A DNA stretch of 11,860 nucleotides from JAHIEZ01 sp964598275 (GTDB taxonomy: Bacteria; Patescibacteriota; Microgenomatia; UBA12405). The position numbers and the translations under genes were made by a program. Under the pieces are notes generated by a model, which saw nothing but the letters and a program-made list of their open reading frames with translations, searched no databases and had not been told where the DNA came from. Positions 1 to 7,312 of the stretch are shown piece by piece. Numbering within the stretch: the stretch's first letter is position 1; every line of letters begins with the position of its first letter. Where the stretch lies: positions 1 through 11,860 of the forward strand of contig CAZRAZ010000024.1 in NCBI GenBank assembly GCA_964598275.1. The letters run 5' to 3'.

Positions 1-55
1 AGGGGATTTCTGTGGTGACGATGGAAAGAGATTAAGTTTTGTGTTTGAAAAGTAG
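1..55 (+). other. Possible 3' end of an upstream gene
   Basis: Two frames are open from the window edge. One ends at TAA 33-35 with the tail GISVVTMERD. The other ends at TAG 53-55. Both stop just before the terminator hairpin, so a gene on the + strand very probably ends here, but I cannot say which frame is real or name the product. The fragment is too short for family recognition. Confidence 0.25.
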
Positions 56-56
56 T

Positions 57-86
57 AAAAACACCGACATTTTTGTCGGTGTTTTT
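57..86 (+). terminator. Rho-independent terminator, probably bidirectional
   Basis: A perfect 13-bp inverted repeat (57-69 pairing with 74-86) has the core ACACCGACA, a four-T loop and TGTCGGTGT, followed by a T-rich run to about 90. The stem is flanked by A5 on the left and T5 on the right, so it can work on both strands. It separates the upstream gene from the promoter of the large secreted protein. Confidence 0.9.
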
Positions 87-92
87 ATTTGG

Positions 93-121
93 TTGATATC
101 AGTGGATTTTTTTATTATCAT
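93..121 (+). promoter_or_regulatory. Sigma-70-type promoter of the large secreted protein
   Basis: TTGATA (93-98; 5 of 6 to TTGACA), a 17-nt spacer, then TATCAT (116-121; 5 of 6 to TATAAT). The expected transcription start, 7 nt after the -10 box, falls on GTG 128, which is followed directly by ATG 131. The transcript would be leaderless or nearly so, which fits the absence of any SD site before the gene. Confidence 0.6.
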
Positions 122-130
122 CTATTAGTG

Positions 131-3100
131 ATGATATCTAGATTTTTGAGGACAAAAGTTTTTTTGTTTTTTATGTTATTGGGCATGCTTTTTATTTTTC
201 CGAGAGGAGTTTTTGCAGTTTGTGATTGTATAAATGATCAAGTTGGTTTGACGTGTTCTAGTGAACCTGGTTGTAACTATTGTCAGATTGCTAGTGATGG
301 TTACGGCGGTTATGTTGTTTACCAAGGTACGAGTGATGACCTTTGTTCTGTTGATGGAAGATGTCGGGAGAAAAGATGTGGTTGTGATACTCAGGCGGAA
401 GCCCAGGCCATTTGCGATTCGAGCGGGCTGAATGATTTTCAAAAGTCTTACTATGGAATTGTGGTCGGGCCTGATAATTTAAGGTGGACGCCTGGATCAA
501 ACTGTGCTAGCAGACAAGGTGTTAGCGCAACTGCTTCGTTGGGAGTATTGGCTTGGGAAGGCGATCATTACAGAGTAATCGGAGTAGCTTCGGTTGCAAG
601 AAGTGTGTCGACGACATTGAATCCGGCTTCGGCTTGTGGGTATTCTTGTAATACTTGGTGGGTGGTTAATAACGATACGGGGGGAATTGTTGAAACAGGA
701 AGTGGTTGTACGGCGAATTTTTGGTATGTCCCCGGAGGTTATAAAAGAACAGTAGTGTTTAGTATGGCGGCTCCGATTCCGACGGCGACTTCAACTCCTG
801 TTCCCTGTCCTACCATTTCTGCCTCCGGGGGTTTGGCTTGTAATGTGCCGGGAAATTCTATTTCTTGGAATGCAGTGACGGGAGCACATCATTATGCCTT
901 GAGAGTTGATGCTAATCCTACTTCCTGGTCGGGAACCTGCAGTAGTGTCAACCCCGGTGATTTTTGTAACGATGTTTATGCTTTGTCTCAAAGTTATAAT
1001 TTTGTGCCGGGAGCAAATCATACCGTTTGGGTAGCGGCGATAAATTCATGTAACAATTGGAGTTCGGCCACTTATTTATCTTGTCCCGGTCCGACCTTGA
1101 CTCCTACTGCCACGATTGCTCCTACTGCCACGCCGACGGCTGTATCGGTTTGCGCGGTGGCGGATCAACCATCTTTTTGGGTGGCAAATAATAAAACATA
1201 TGAAAACGCTATTGACCTGCGGTGGTCCGGAACCAGTTTGGAATTTCAGTATCAGCGGTTTAATGATGCGACTTGCGCGGGAGGAGTGGCGGTTAACAAT
1301 TGTCCCGATCCGGACGGGAGGGACACAATCAATGTAAATACCAACGATGGCGATAAGTGGGTTTGTGCTCAAGTTAGGGGAAAAAATTATGCAAATGGAG
1401 GTACCTGTGTTGGTTGCGCTAGCAATAATCCGCCAAATTGTTGTGTCTCAAACTGGAGCCAAATTTCCCGTTGCGCTTTTTGTAAACATCCGACGGGAGT
1501 AAGCACAAGCTCTGTTAGTTGCAGCGGATATAACCTTTCGGGAAATCCAAGCAGCTGGACAGGGACGAGAATTAGTTGGACGGACGAATCGGCGGTCGAA
1601 TCAGGCTTTGTGGTTTACCGTTGTCCTTTAAATACAAGTTGTCCTGCTAGTTTTAGTCAAGCCATTTCTTTTCCTGCGGCTAATGCCGGTTCTTATACCG
1701 ATTGTACTTATGGTTTTAATTATGGAAGTTATCTTTATGCGGTCAGGTGTTATTCGGATTCTTGCGGGACGGTGCCCAAGGTGACACCGACCTTGATTCC
1801 CACTCCTACCTGTATTCCTTCTTGCGCTTCTCCTCTTTGTGGTCAGGCAAATGGCTGTGGCGGGTTTTGTGCCAATACCGATGCTGGAGTGCCGGCAAAG
1901 ACAATTATTGTTTCTCCTGACGGGACGGCGGGTACGCCGGATATAATTGTGGGAACAAATAGCACTACTTTGATGTGGCAACAAAATAGCAATAACAAGA
2001 CTGATTATTATCTGGTCAGAGCTTATCGGGCAAGTGACAATGTCAGGGTAATTAACTCGATAGTAGTCGGTTTGACTAATACCAGCTTAGCAACCGGAGC
2101 TTTGTCTTATGGCACAGTTTATTACTGGCAGGTGACAGCTTACAATGAAGACTGCGGTTTACAGGCTGGGCCGGTGTCAGACAGTGGCTATTTTAAATTT
2201 GACCGTATACCGGGATTTGTAAGCTTAATCTTGAGAAATGAAAGCAGCGTAATCGTGCCGACGGAGACAGGAGACAGAAATCATATCTGTCAAGAAGAAT
2301 TTACCAACAGAAGAGTGATATTCGAGATAACAGTCAGTGATGCGGAGGGAGGAAATACGATTGATGAGGTTTGGTTAAGGTTAAGAGATAAGACGGTGGC
2401 ACGAACTCAATTTTTATTAGTGAAAGCGACTAGTCTGACGGGAGTATTAAGTTCCAGTTTAACGGGCAGTAATGCCAGTTTCTACGCAACGGTGACTACC
2501 AGTGTTGGCGGCGTTAACAGGACAGTGAATTTCCCGGTGCAATTTGCCAGTATTTTTAACCAAGATTTGTATGATATCGAGATTTATGCCAAAGATACGG
2601 ATGGGCAAATTTCAGGCTGGCTGGACGGAGGCAGAGATTTTAAGGTGTGGGATTGTAAAGTATCTGTATCGGGAGTGATGTACGATAGTACAGAAGAAGA
2701 TTTATGTCCGATTTGTCCCGGGGGAATTTGTTTTGTGAATTTGGCGACCGAGGAGATGAATTTTACTTCTTTGAGTTTTGGCAGCAACGGAATGACAGTG
2801 ACGTCACCAACTTATAGCGATGGGGGGAATAAACTGACTTGGGGGCAAACTTATGCGGTGGGGAATAATATTAGTTTTAACGATGATTTGGCGGGAGTGG
2901 TGCCGGTAATGAGATTGCCGGAAGCGCCGGCGGGGGGGGAATGCGCTAATTTAACGGTGGATGAAACGGCAGGGGTGTCGGCTTATGAGATTGGTCCGGC
3001 GGTAAGGGCAGATTTTTCTTCGGTGCTGACTCATGATCCTTGGTTTCAGGTGGTTGGAGCAGGGATTAAGGCCAAACAGAGCGTAGTGGATGATATACCA

Positions 3101-3715
3101 TTGACGTGCGTTAATGATGTTTTGTGTACGGCGGCGATGACGGTGTCCGAAGTGGCTGATATAGATAATGGTTTGGTGGCGGGGATGACGGTAGAAAGTG
3201 GAAGCGGACAATATGGTTTGCCGCTTAACAATTGGGTATATAGATCAAATATAGTAGGGCAAAATTGCCGTTATCAGGATTTTTATAATCGGTTTTATGT
3301 ATTGCGGGGAGTGGGAGAAACACGGACGGGGAATGTGAATATGGGTGATTTGAGTGGTTCCGGTCTGTTTTTTGTTAATGGTAATTTGGTTATAAATGAA
3401 AATAACACAGTAGATGTCGGTGATTTTTTGATGGTGGCGGTAAGCGGGGTGATTGGTATAGGAGATGGAGTGGACAATGTTGAAGGAGTGTTTGTGGCTG
3501 ATGGGGGGATAAGCGCCGGAGGTGAATCGGAGACACAACTTAATATTTATGGCAGTTTGTGCACGGCAGGAAACGTGTCCTTTGCCAGGGGTTATGTGGA
3601 TGGCAGGGTTAATGGACACGCGCCGGCGGTAAAGATTAATTTTAGACCGGATTTTGCTTTTAATATGCCCGGGGTTTTGGCTAAAGAATTGACCGGCTGG
3701 AGGGAGGGACTATAA
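131..3715 (+). CDS. Large secreted Cys-rich FN3-like surface protein, candidate pilus-associated adhesin
   Basis: A 1194-residue exported protein. I chose ATG 131 (GTG 128 adds one residue). An upstream TTG at 89 is open but lies before the promoter -10 box and would put extra residues ahead of the signal peptide. Residues 1-29 form a signal peptide (basic, then a hydrophobic core, ending VFA before VCDC). Beta-sandwich, FN3-like modules lie at about 224-320, 452-547 and 587-692, with a related Cys-rich module at about 341-450. They are joined by Pro/Thr linkers near 321-338 and 548-565. Several dozen Cys suggest disulfide bonding outside the cell. From about 855 the C-terminus contains a DPWFQV motif, then a Gly/Val/Asn-rich region (about 1065-1160) resembling a short beta-helix, and it ends in WREGL. 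There is no LPXTG motif or C-terminal membrane anchor. It lies upstream of pilX-like and pilMNO genes, so a role like the tip protein PilY1 is inferred from context only. Secretion is clear; the precise function is not. Confidence 0.8.
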   Translation: MISRFLRTKVFLFFMLLGMLFIFPRGVFAVCDCINDQVGLTCSSEPGCNYCQIASDGYGGYVVYQGTSDDLCSVDGRCREKRCGCDTQAEAQAICDSSGLNDFQKSYYGIVVGPDNLRWTPGSNCASRQGVSATASLGVLAWEGDHYRVIGVASVARSVSTTLNPASACGYSCNTWWVVNNDTGGIVETGSGCTANFWYVPGGYKRTVVFSMAAPIPTATSTPVPCPTISASGGLACNVPGNSISWNAVTGAHHYALRVDANPTSWSGTCSSVNPGDFCNDVYALSQSYNFVPGANHTVWVAAINSCNNWSSATYLSCPGPTLTPTATIAPTATPTAVSVCAVADQPSFWVANNKTYENAIDLRWSGTSLEFQYQRFNDATCAGGVAVNNCPDPDGRDTINVNTNDGDKWVCAQVRGKNYANGGTCVGCASNNPPNCCVSNWSQISRCAFCKHPTGVSTSSVSCSGYNLSGNPSSWTGTRISWTDESAVESGFVVYRCPLNTSCPASFSQAISFPAANAGSYTDCTYGFNYGSYLYAVRCYSDSCGTVPKVTPTLIPTPTCIPSCASPLCGQANGCGGFCANTDAGVPAKTIIVSPDGTAGTPDIIVGTNSTTLMWQQNSNNKTDYYLVRAYRASDNVRVINSIVVGLTNTSLATGALSYGTVYYWQVTAYNEDCGLQAGPVSDSGYFKFDRIPGFVSLILRNESSVIVPTETGDRNHICQEEFTNRRVIFEITVSDAEGGNTIDEVWLRLRDKTVARTQFLLVKATSLTGVLSSSLTGSNASFYATVTTSVGGVNRTVNFPVQFASIFNQDLYDIEIYAKDTDGQISGWLDGGRDFKVWDCKVSVSGVMYDSTEEDLCPICPGGICFVNLATEEMNFTSLSFGSNGMTVTSPTYSDGGNKLTWGQTYAVGNNISFNDDLAGVVPVMRLPEAPAGGECANLTVDETAGVSAYEIGPAVRADFSSVLTHDPWFQVVGAGIKAKQSVVDDIPLTCVNDVLCTAAMTVSEVADIDNGLVAGMTVESGSGQYGLPLNNWVYRSNIVGQNCRYQDFYNRFYVLRGVGETRTGNVNMGDLSGSGLFFVNGNLVINENNTVDVGDFLMVAVSGVIGIGDGVDNVEGVFVADGGISAGGESETQLNIYGSLCTAGNVSFARGYVDGRVNGHAPAVKINFRPDFAFNMPGVLAKELTGWREGL
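2932..2939 (+). repeat. G8 homopolymer tract inside the secreted-protein gene
   Basis: A run of eight G occurs in the codons for Ala-Gly-Gly-Glu at about residue 935 of the large secreted protein. It is the longest G run I see in the window. Slippage of one base would cut off the last quarter of the protein, including the WFQV and beta-helix-like parts. Confidence 0.7.
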
Positions 3716-3736
3716 CAATCAAAAAAATGATTGTTA
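3713..3736 (+). other. Hairpin overlapping the stop codon of the secreted-protein gene
   Basis: A perfect 9-bp inverted repeat (3713-3721 TAACAATCA with 3728-3736 TGATTGTTA, loop of six A) includes the TAA stop. The stem is A/T-rich and no T run follows, so it is a poor intrinsic terminator. It might instead stabilise the 3' end, weaken read-through, or mark an insertion edge. Confidence 0.5.
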
Positions 3737-3758
3737 ATAACAAATTATTAATGTTAAA

Positions 3759-3786
3759 TGTTTAAATAAATCTAAAAATTTAAACA
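3759..3786. repeat. Inverted repeat just upstream of the four-helix-bundle gene
   Basis: TGTTTAAAT (3759-3767) and ATTTAAACA (3778-3786) are a perfect 9-bp inverted repeat with a 10-nt spacer, ending 7 nt before the next start codon. It could be an operator or part of an insertion boundary. The sequence is very A/T-rich, so chance is not excluded. Confidence 0.4.
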
Positions 3787-3793
3787 CAAATAA

Positions 3794-4150
3794 ATGATAT
3801 ATGATTTAGAAGAAAGAACAGCTAATTTTGGAGAGAATGTGCTTGATTTTGTGAAAACTTTAAAGAGGGATGTGATTAATTTATCATTGATAAAACAATT
3901 AATCAGATCGGCCACGAGTGTGGGAGCTAATTATTGTGAAGCAAATCAAGCAAGTTCTAGGAGAGATTTTTTGAGTAAAATTGGTATTTGTCGCAAAGAG
4001 GCAAATGAATCAAAATATTGGTTAAGAATGTTAGTAAAAACAGATGCTAAACTGAAAGAGAGATGTGCGAATTTATGGAAAGAAAGTCATGAATTAGTAT
4101 TAATATTTTCTAAAATTGCTAATAATACAAAATCAAGATTAGAAATTTAA
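3794..4150 (+). CDS. Four-helix-bundle protein, 23S rRNA intervening-sequence (S23) family
   Basis: This 118-residue all-helical protein matches the family first found in insertions within 23S rRNA genes (TIGR02436/PF05635-type). Seen here: the conserved core QLIRSATSVGANYCEA (35-50), then the SRRDFLSKIG and KEANESKYWL segments (55-78), and normal family length. The biochemical role of stand-alone members is unknown. The fold is shared with Avd, the accessory protein of diversity-generating retroelements, but no reverse transcriptase is visible. It sits between the secreted protein and the pilX-like gene, inside very A/T-rich flanks. Its codons are richer in A and poorer in G than its neighbours', suggesting a later insertion into the pilus cluster. 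There is no SD. A second in-frame start is not evident. The last residues LEI and the stop lie in the heptamer array. Confidence 0.87.
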   Translation: MIYDLEERTANFGENVLDFVKTLKRDVINLSLIKQLIRSATSVGANYCEANQASSRRDFLSKIGICRKEANESKYWLRMLVKTDAKLKERCANLWKESHELVLIFSKIANNTKSRLEI

Positions 4151-4197
4151 AATTAAAAAATATTTTAAAATTAAAAATTAAAAATTTAGAATTAGTA
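4138..4197 (+). repeat. Heptamer array A (gene-sense ATTARRA), between four-helix-bundle gene and pilX-like gene
   Basis: Seven-bp units: 4138-4158 reads ATTAGAA, ATTTAAA, ATTAAAA. After an 11-bp interruption, 4170-4197 reads ATTAAAA, ATTAAAA, ATTTAGA, ATTAGTA. The array contains the last three codons and stop of the upstream gene and ends 9 bp before the GTG start used for the pilX-like gene. The same unit recurs at 7549-7569 and 9138-9172. Confidence 0.7.
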
Positions 4198-4206
4198 AGG
4201 GGGCAG

Positions 4207-4953
4207 GTGGCGTTGGTGGTGTTGGTGATATCGGCGGTGGTGATGGCTTTGGGTTTATCAATGTCAAAAACGGCAAAGATAGAGACAAAAATTGATAGTG
4301 ACGAGGAGTCGCTAAAGAAAGCTTTTAATGCGGCCGAATCGGCAATTGAATATTATCAGGCAACAGAGGAAACCAGTTATAGCCTGGATGGAAGGACGGA
4401 GGCGACGGTGGAGGTGTTGCCATTGGGAGGTGGTCAGGAGCTGAAATCGGATAAATTGGTATCGGCTTCCAGAACCGATTATTTTTGGTTGTGCGGGCAT
4501 AATGATGACGGCAGTATTAATGAAGCGATCACTTATGCGGGGGGAGAATTGAAGATTTGTGTGGATAGTGGTTTTAGCGGAGCTCTTAAAATAGATTACT
4601 TTTATAAAGTGGATACACTTTATCAAGTGAAAAGAAGAGGAATTAATTTGGCAGGATCGGGAGCGGTGAGCGGTTTCTCTGATCAGACGGTGGATGGCGA
4701 TAATTGTGTGGATGTATCGGATGTATTGTCGGGTGGAACCAAGCCATTGTTATTGACGGTGACACCGTTATCGTCGGGAACAAATTTAAGGATTAAGGGG
4801 AACACTGTTTTTCCTTTTCAGGGGGAAGATATACAAGCAGTGGGGACAGTTGACGGAGGAGTCAATCAAAAAGTAAGAGTGTCAAACCGTTTTTATGTGC
4901 CTGAATTTATTTTGGACGGGATAACGGTGGAAGGTAGTGTGTTGAGTAACTAA
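4207..4953 (+). CDS. PilX-like minor pilin / pilus assembly protein, 5' end possibly disrupted
   Basis: A 248-residue protein with one N-terminal hydrophobic helix (about 2-19), then a charged helix and the segment AFNAAESAIEYY (39-50). That segment is typical of the helical spine of PilX-type minor pilins. The rest is beta-rich. It should insert in the cytoplasmic membrane and join or prime the pilus. GTG 4207 is the first usable start, with AAGG at 4197-4200 as a weak SD. However, the frame is open upstream and reads ...LVRGQV into the helix. Related proteins usually start with a short basic leader ending GQV or GQI, so the native start appears to have been replaced by heptamer array A. ATT 4177 as a start cannot be excluded. 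It is followed by pilM after 23 bp. Family call is by pattern, not by alignment. Confidence 0.72.
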   Translation: MALVVLVISAVVMALGLSMSKTAKIETKIDSDEESLKKAFNAAESAIEYYQATEETSYSLDGRTEATVEVLPLGGGQELKSDKLVSASRTDYFWLCGHNDDGSINEAITYAGGELKICVDSGFSGALKIDYFYKVDTLYQVKRRGINLAGSGAVSGFSDQTVDGDNCVDVSDVLSGGTKPLLLTVTPLSSGTNLRIKGNTVFPFQGEDIQAVGTVDGGVNQKVRVSNRFYVPEFILDGITVEGSVLSN

Positions 4954-4970
4954 AAAAATCTGTTTATACT
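4942..4970 (+). promoter_or_regulatory. Promoter of pilMNO, inside the end of the pilX-like gene
   Basis: TTGAGT (4942-4947), a 17-nt spacer and TATACT (4965-4970; 5 of 6 to consensus). Exactly 6 nt follow before ATG 4977, so the expected first transcribed base is the A of the start codon. No SD is present. The -35 box overlaps the last codons of the upstream gene. Confidence 0.6.
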
Positions 4971-4976
4971 AAATGT

Positions 4977-6005
4977 ATGAATGAAATGATGGGAATTGAT
5001 GTGGGCGGTAATAGTATTAAGGTGGTGGTGATTGGGGAGGAGAAAAAGGGACTGTTTTTACAAGCCATAGGAGAGGTAATGAGTCCGAGGGTGGATTGGT
5101 TGGCGGAAGACAGCAAGGGTAAGACCGTAGCTAAAATGGCAGAGGCAGTAAAATCAATGTTATCGGACTTGAAGATAAAAAACAAAAAGGTGGTAACTTG
5201 TTTGCCGGAAGACAAGGTGGTATCAAGATTGATCAGATTGCCGCCGCTAAAAGAGTCAGAAATAAAAGATGCGTTAAAATTTGAGGCGGAAACTTTTGTG
5301 CCTTATCCCCTATCGCAGGTATCAATTGATTATGAGGTGGTAAATGAAGATGAAGCGGGAAAATTGACCTTGTTTGCCATTGCGGCAAAAAATGAGATTA
5401 TTAAAACCTATATCAGATTGTTTAAGAGCGCTGGTTTGGAACTGGTGGCTTTGGAGTCATCGGCGGTGGCTTTGAGAAGGGCGGTAATAAACAGCGTAAA
5501 AATTGACAGTAACGTGATGGTATTGGATATGGGCGAAGGTTATTCGGACGTGATGTCTTTAAACAAAGAAAAAATTGTGTTTACCAGATCTTTGTCGGTG
5601 GGAGGTGAATCGTTGACCAGAGCCATTTCTTTAAATTTGGGTTTGGACATGGCTTCGGCAGAGGAATATAAAAAGGCTTATGGGTTGAAAGAAGAGGAGC
5701 TGGAAGGAAAAATCAGAAAGGCGATTTTGCCGATTTTTACCAGTTTAGCGGAAGAGTTAAGAAAATCTTTGGCTTTGTTTAGTGAAGAAACCGGAATCAG
5801 CGCGGAGTTGTTGGTTTTAAGCGGCGGCGGGGCTAATTTGCCGGGCTTAGCAGAGGAGTTGACAAAACTTTTGGGTTTAGAGGTGCAGATTTTGCAACCT
5901 TTTTTGAGAATAGATAGTAGTCAGACAAAGCTGACGATCGATTTAAATTCTGAAGGTTGTCGTTATAGTTTGGCGGCAGGTATGGCGTTAAGGGGATTAA
6001 GATGA
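4977..6005 (+). CDS. pilM: Type IV pilus assembly ATPase-fold protein PilM
   Basis: A 342-residue cytoplasmic actin-like protein. It binds ATP and the N-terminal tail of PilN to form the ring beneath the pilus machine. Visible motifs are phosphate-1 GIDVGGNSIKV (6-16), EAETFVPYPLSQVSIDYEVV (103-122, a PilM-typical stretch), phosphate-2 MVLDMGEGYSDVM (181-193) and adenosine loop LSGGGANLPGL (281-291). Length is normal for the family. ATG 4977 is chosen because a promoter places its transcription start there; ATG 4986 and 4989 are alternatives and cost only a few residues. The TGA stop overlaps the pilN start in ATGA, indicating translational coupling. Confidence 0.95.
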   Translation: MNEMMGIDVGGNSIKVVVIGEEKKGLFLQAIGEVMSPRVDWLAEDSKGKTVAKMAEAVKSMLSDLKIKNKKVVTCLPEDKVVSRLIRLPPLKESEIKDALKFEAETFVPYPLSQVSIDYEVVNEDEAGKLTLFAIAAKNEIIKTYIRLFKSAGLELVALESSAVALRRAVINSVKIDSNVMVLDMGEGYSDVMSLNKEKIVFTRSLSVGGESLTRAISLNLGLDMASAEEYKKAYGLKEEELEGKIRKAILPIFTSLAEELRKSLALFSEETGISAELLVLSGGGANLPGLAEELTKLLGLEVQILQPFLRIDSSQTKLTIDLNSEGCRYSLAAGMALRGLR

Positions 6006-6544
6006 GCATGGATTTGAATTTGTTGCCAAGTCGGGCAAAATTTCAGGCAAAAAAAAATCAGTTGATGGCGATGGTCAAGCGGTGGAGTTATATCTTTGGA
6101 GCTGTGTGGTTTTTGGCATTGGCGGCAACTTTTGTTTGGTGGAAAGTATCTGCAATTAGTTTGGCGTCGAGTCAAAAGGATTATAGGCTGATATTGGCTG
6201 ATTATGAACGGGCAAGCGAAGGGGCGGTTTTAAGTGAAAGACTAAAATATCAAGCGAAGTTGGTGGGGCAGGTATTAAAGGATAGGTTTGAATACGGAGA
6301 ATCGATTGTGAAAGTGTCGGAATTATTTTCTGACAGGATAAGGCTTAAGAATGTTGATTTAGTTAGTCATAACTTGTTTAAGGTGGAAGGAAGCGCGGAT
6401 GGAATTGAGGGCAGTGATGAGGTGGAAGAAAAGGTAGCGATGATTAATCGAGGAGAGGTTGAGGGTTTGGGGTCGGCAGAAATAAAGTCTTTGGTTTGGA
6501 GTTATAATTTTTGGGAATTTGATCTGGAGGTTAAATCAAAATGA
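6002..6544 (+). CDS. pilN: Type IV pilus inner-membrane protein PilN
   Basis: A 180-residue bitopic membrane protein. The short cytoplasmic tail carries LNLLP (5-9), the conserved peptide that docks into PilM. One transmembrane helix (about 30-47) follows, then an extracytoplasmic coiled-coil and an alpha/beta domain that pairs with PilO. The start overlaps pilM by 4 bp and has AAGGGG upstream as an SD. The stop overlaps pilO by 4 bp in another ATGA. The length and layout match PilN of species lacking an outer membrane. Confidence 0.92.
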   Translation: MSMDLNLLPSRAKFQAKKNQLMAMVKRWSYIFGAVWFLALAATFVWWKVSAISLASSQKDYRLILADYERASEGAVLSERLKYQAKLVGQVLKDRFEYGESIVKVSELFSDRIRLKNVDLVSHNLFKVEGSADGIEGSDEVEEKVAMINRGEVEGLGSAEIKSLVWSYNFWEFDLEVKSK

Positions 6545-7308
6545 ATCTTGGGATGAAAATGCCGGAAAGGGTGTTCGGTTTTGAAGTTTCTCTTTTGTCG
6601 GTTTTTGTGGTGCCGGCGGTGATGTTATTAATGTTTTTTTTGAGTTTGTCTGTGGTAATTATGCCAAAAATAAGTGAAATAAAAAAAATAAAAAGTGATA
6701 GATTGGCAGTAGAGAAAAAAAGAGATTTGGTAAAGGCCAAGAGAAATTATTTGATGGCAGTTGACGAGGTTGAATTAAAAAAGAAAACGGAATTTTTGGA
6801 GAAGGCCTTGTTGGCAGAAAAAGATGCTTATATATTGGTTGGTTTGATAAGAGAGGTGGCGGGAAATCACGGTTTTTATGTTCAAAGTTTTTCGGTGTCA
6901 CCGGGGGAAATAAGCAGTAAGGAAGAAGAGGCAAAGGTAGACAGTGAAAAGAGTAAGACGGTGGCAACGGACAGAATTCCGATTTCTTTTTCGGTGGCCG
7001 GGGAAAAGAACAGATATCTGGAATTTATTTTAGCTTTAGAGAAAAGTTTGCCGGTGTTGGCTATTTCCAAATTTGAGATGAGCAGCAGTGACAAATTAGC
7101 GATTTTGGATTTGATGGTGATGGCTTTTTATGTGGAGGAAAAGGCGGAATATGGCAAAGTTGATTTGGATTTAAACGATTTAATTTTGAGTGAGGAAGAA
7201 GATGACTTGCTGGCTAGATTGTCAGAATATGAATTATTGGGGACGAAAGGAGGGATGAGGGGAGGGGGCGACTTTATGGAGTACGACAGGGAAGATCCGT
7301 TTTATTAG
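6541..7308 (+). CDS. pilO: Type IV pilus inner-membrane protein PilO, with a Gly-rich DPF tail
   Basis: A 255-residue protein with one transmembrane helix (about 18-40), a Lys/Glu-rich coiled coil (about 45-95) and an extracytoplasmic domain (about 96-205) of the PilO type. It would heterodimerise with PilN to align the pilus motor. The start overlaps the pilN stop in ATGA and has GGAGG 9 nt upstream. Unusually, the C-terminus (about 212-255) is an acidic stretch followed by a GGMRGGG segment and ends EDPFY. That recalls the DPF motif of the absent lipoprotein PilP, though this is only a resemblance. No pilP or pilQ follows. The gene meets khpA tail to tail after 4 bp with no terminator visible. 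Confidence 0.88.
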   Translation: MNLGMKMPERVFGFEVSLLSVFVVPAVMLLMFFLSLSVVIMPKISEIKKIKSDRLAVEKKRDLVKAKRNYLMAVDEVELKKKTEFLEKALLAEKDAYILVGLIREVAGNHGFYVQSFSVSPGEISSKEEEAKVDSEKSKTVATDRIPISFSVAGEKNRYLEFILALEKSLPVLAISKFEMSSSDKLAILDLMVMAFYVEEKAEYGKVDLDLNDLILSEEEDDLLARLSEYELLGTKGGMRGGGDFMEYDREDPFY

Positions 7309-7312
7309 TCTG

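Noticed and set aside
89..130. TTG 89 as the start of the large secreted protein
   Set aside because: It lies next to the terminator T run and upstream of the -10 box, and it would put an extra segment before a well-formed signal peptide.
1116..1337. Overlapping + or antisense ORFs within the secreted-protein gene and recG
   Set aside because: They are shadows in other frames with low-complexity or arginine/threonine-rich translations, no start signals and no recognisable domain.
131..4150. A diversity-generating retroelement with the four-helix-bundle protein as Avd and the large secreted protein as variable target
   Set aside because: No reverse transcriptase is present, I see no template repeat near the gene, and the secreted protein's C-terminus does not look like a C-type-lectin variable domain. 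The missing parts could only lie outside the window.
3773..4188. A 10-bp direct repeat TAAAAATTTA flanking the four-helix-bundle gene as a target-site duplication
   Set aside because: The two copies (3773-3782, 4179-4188) are made only of A and T in very A/T-rich sequence, and the right copy is inside the heptamer array, so chance is likely.
3716..4206. A 23S rRNA gene carrying an intervening sequence
   Set aside because: The family name suggests it, but the flanks are protein-coding pilus genes and no rRNA sequence is visible.
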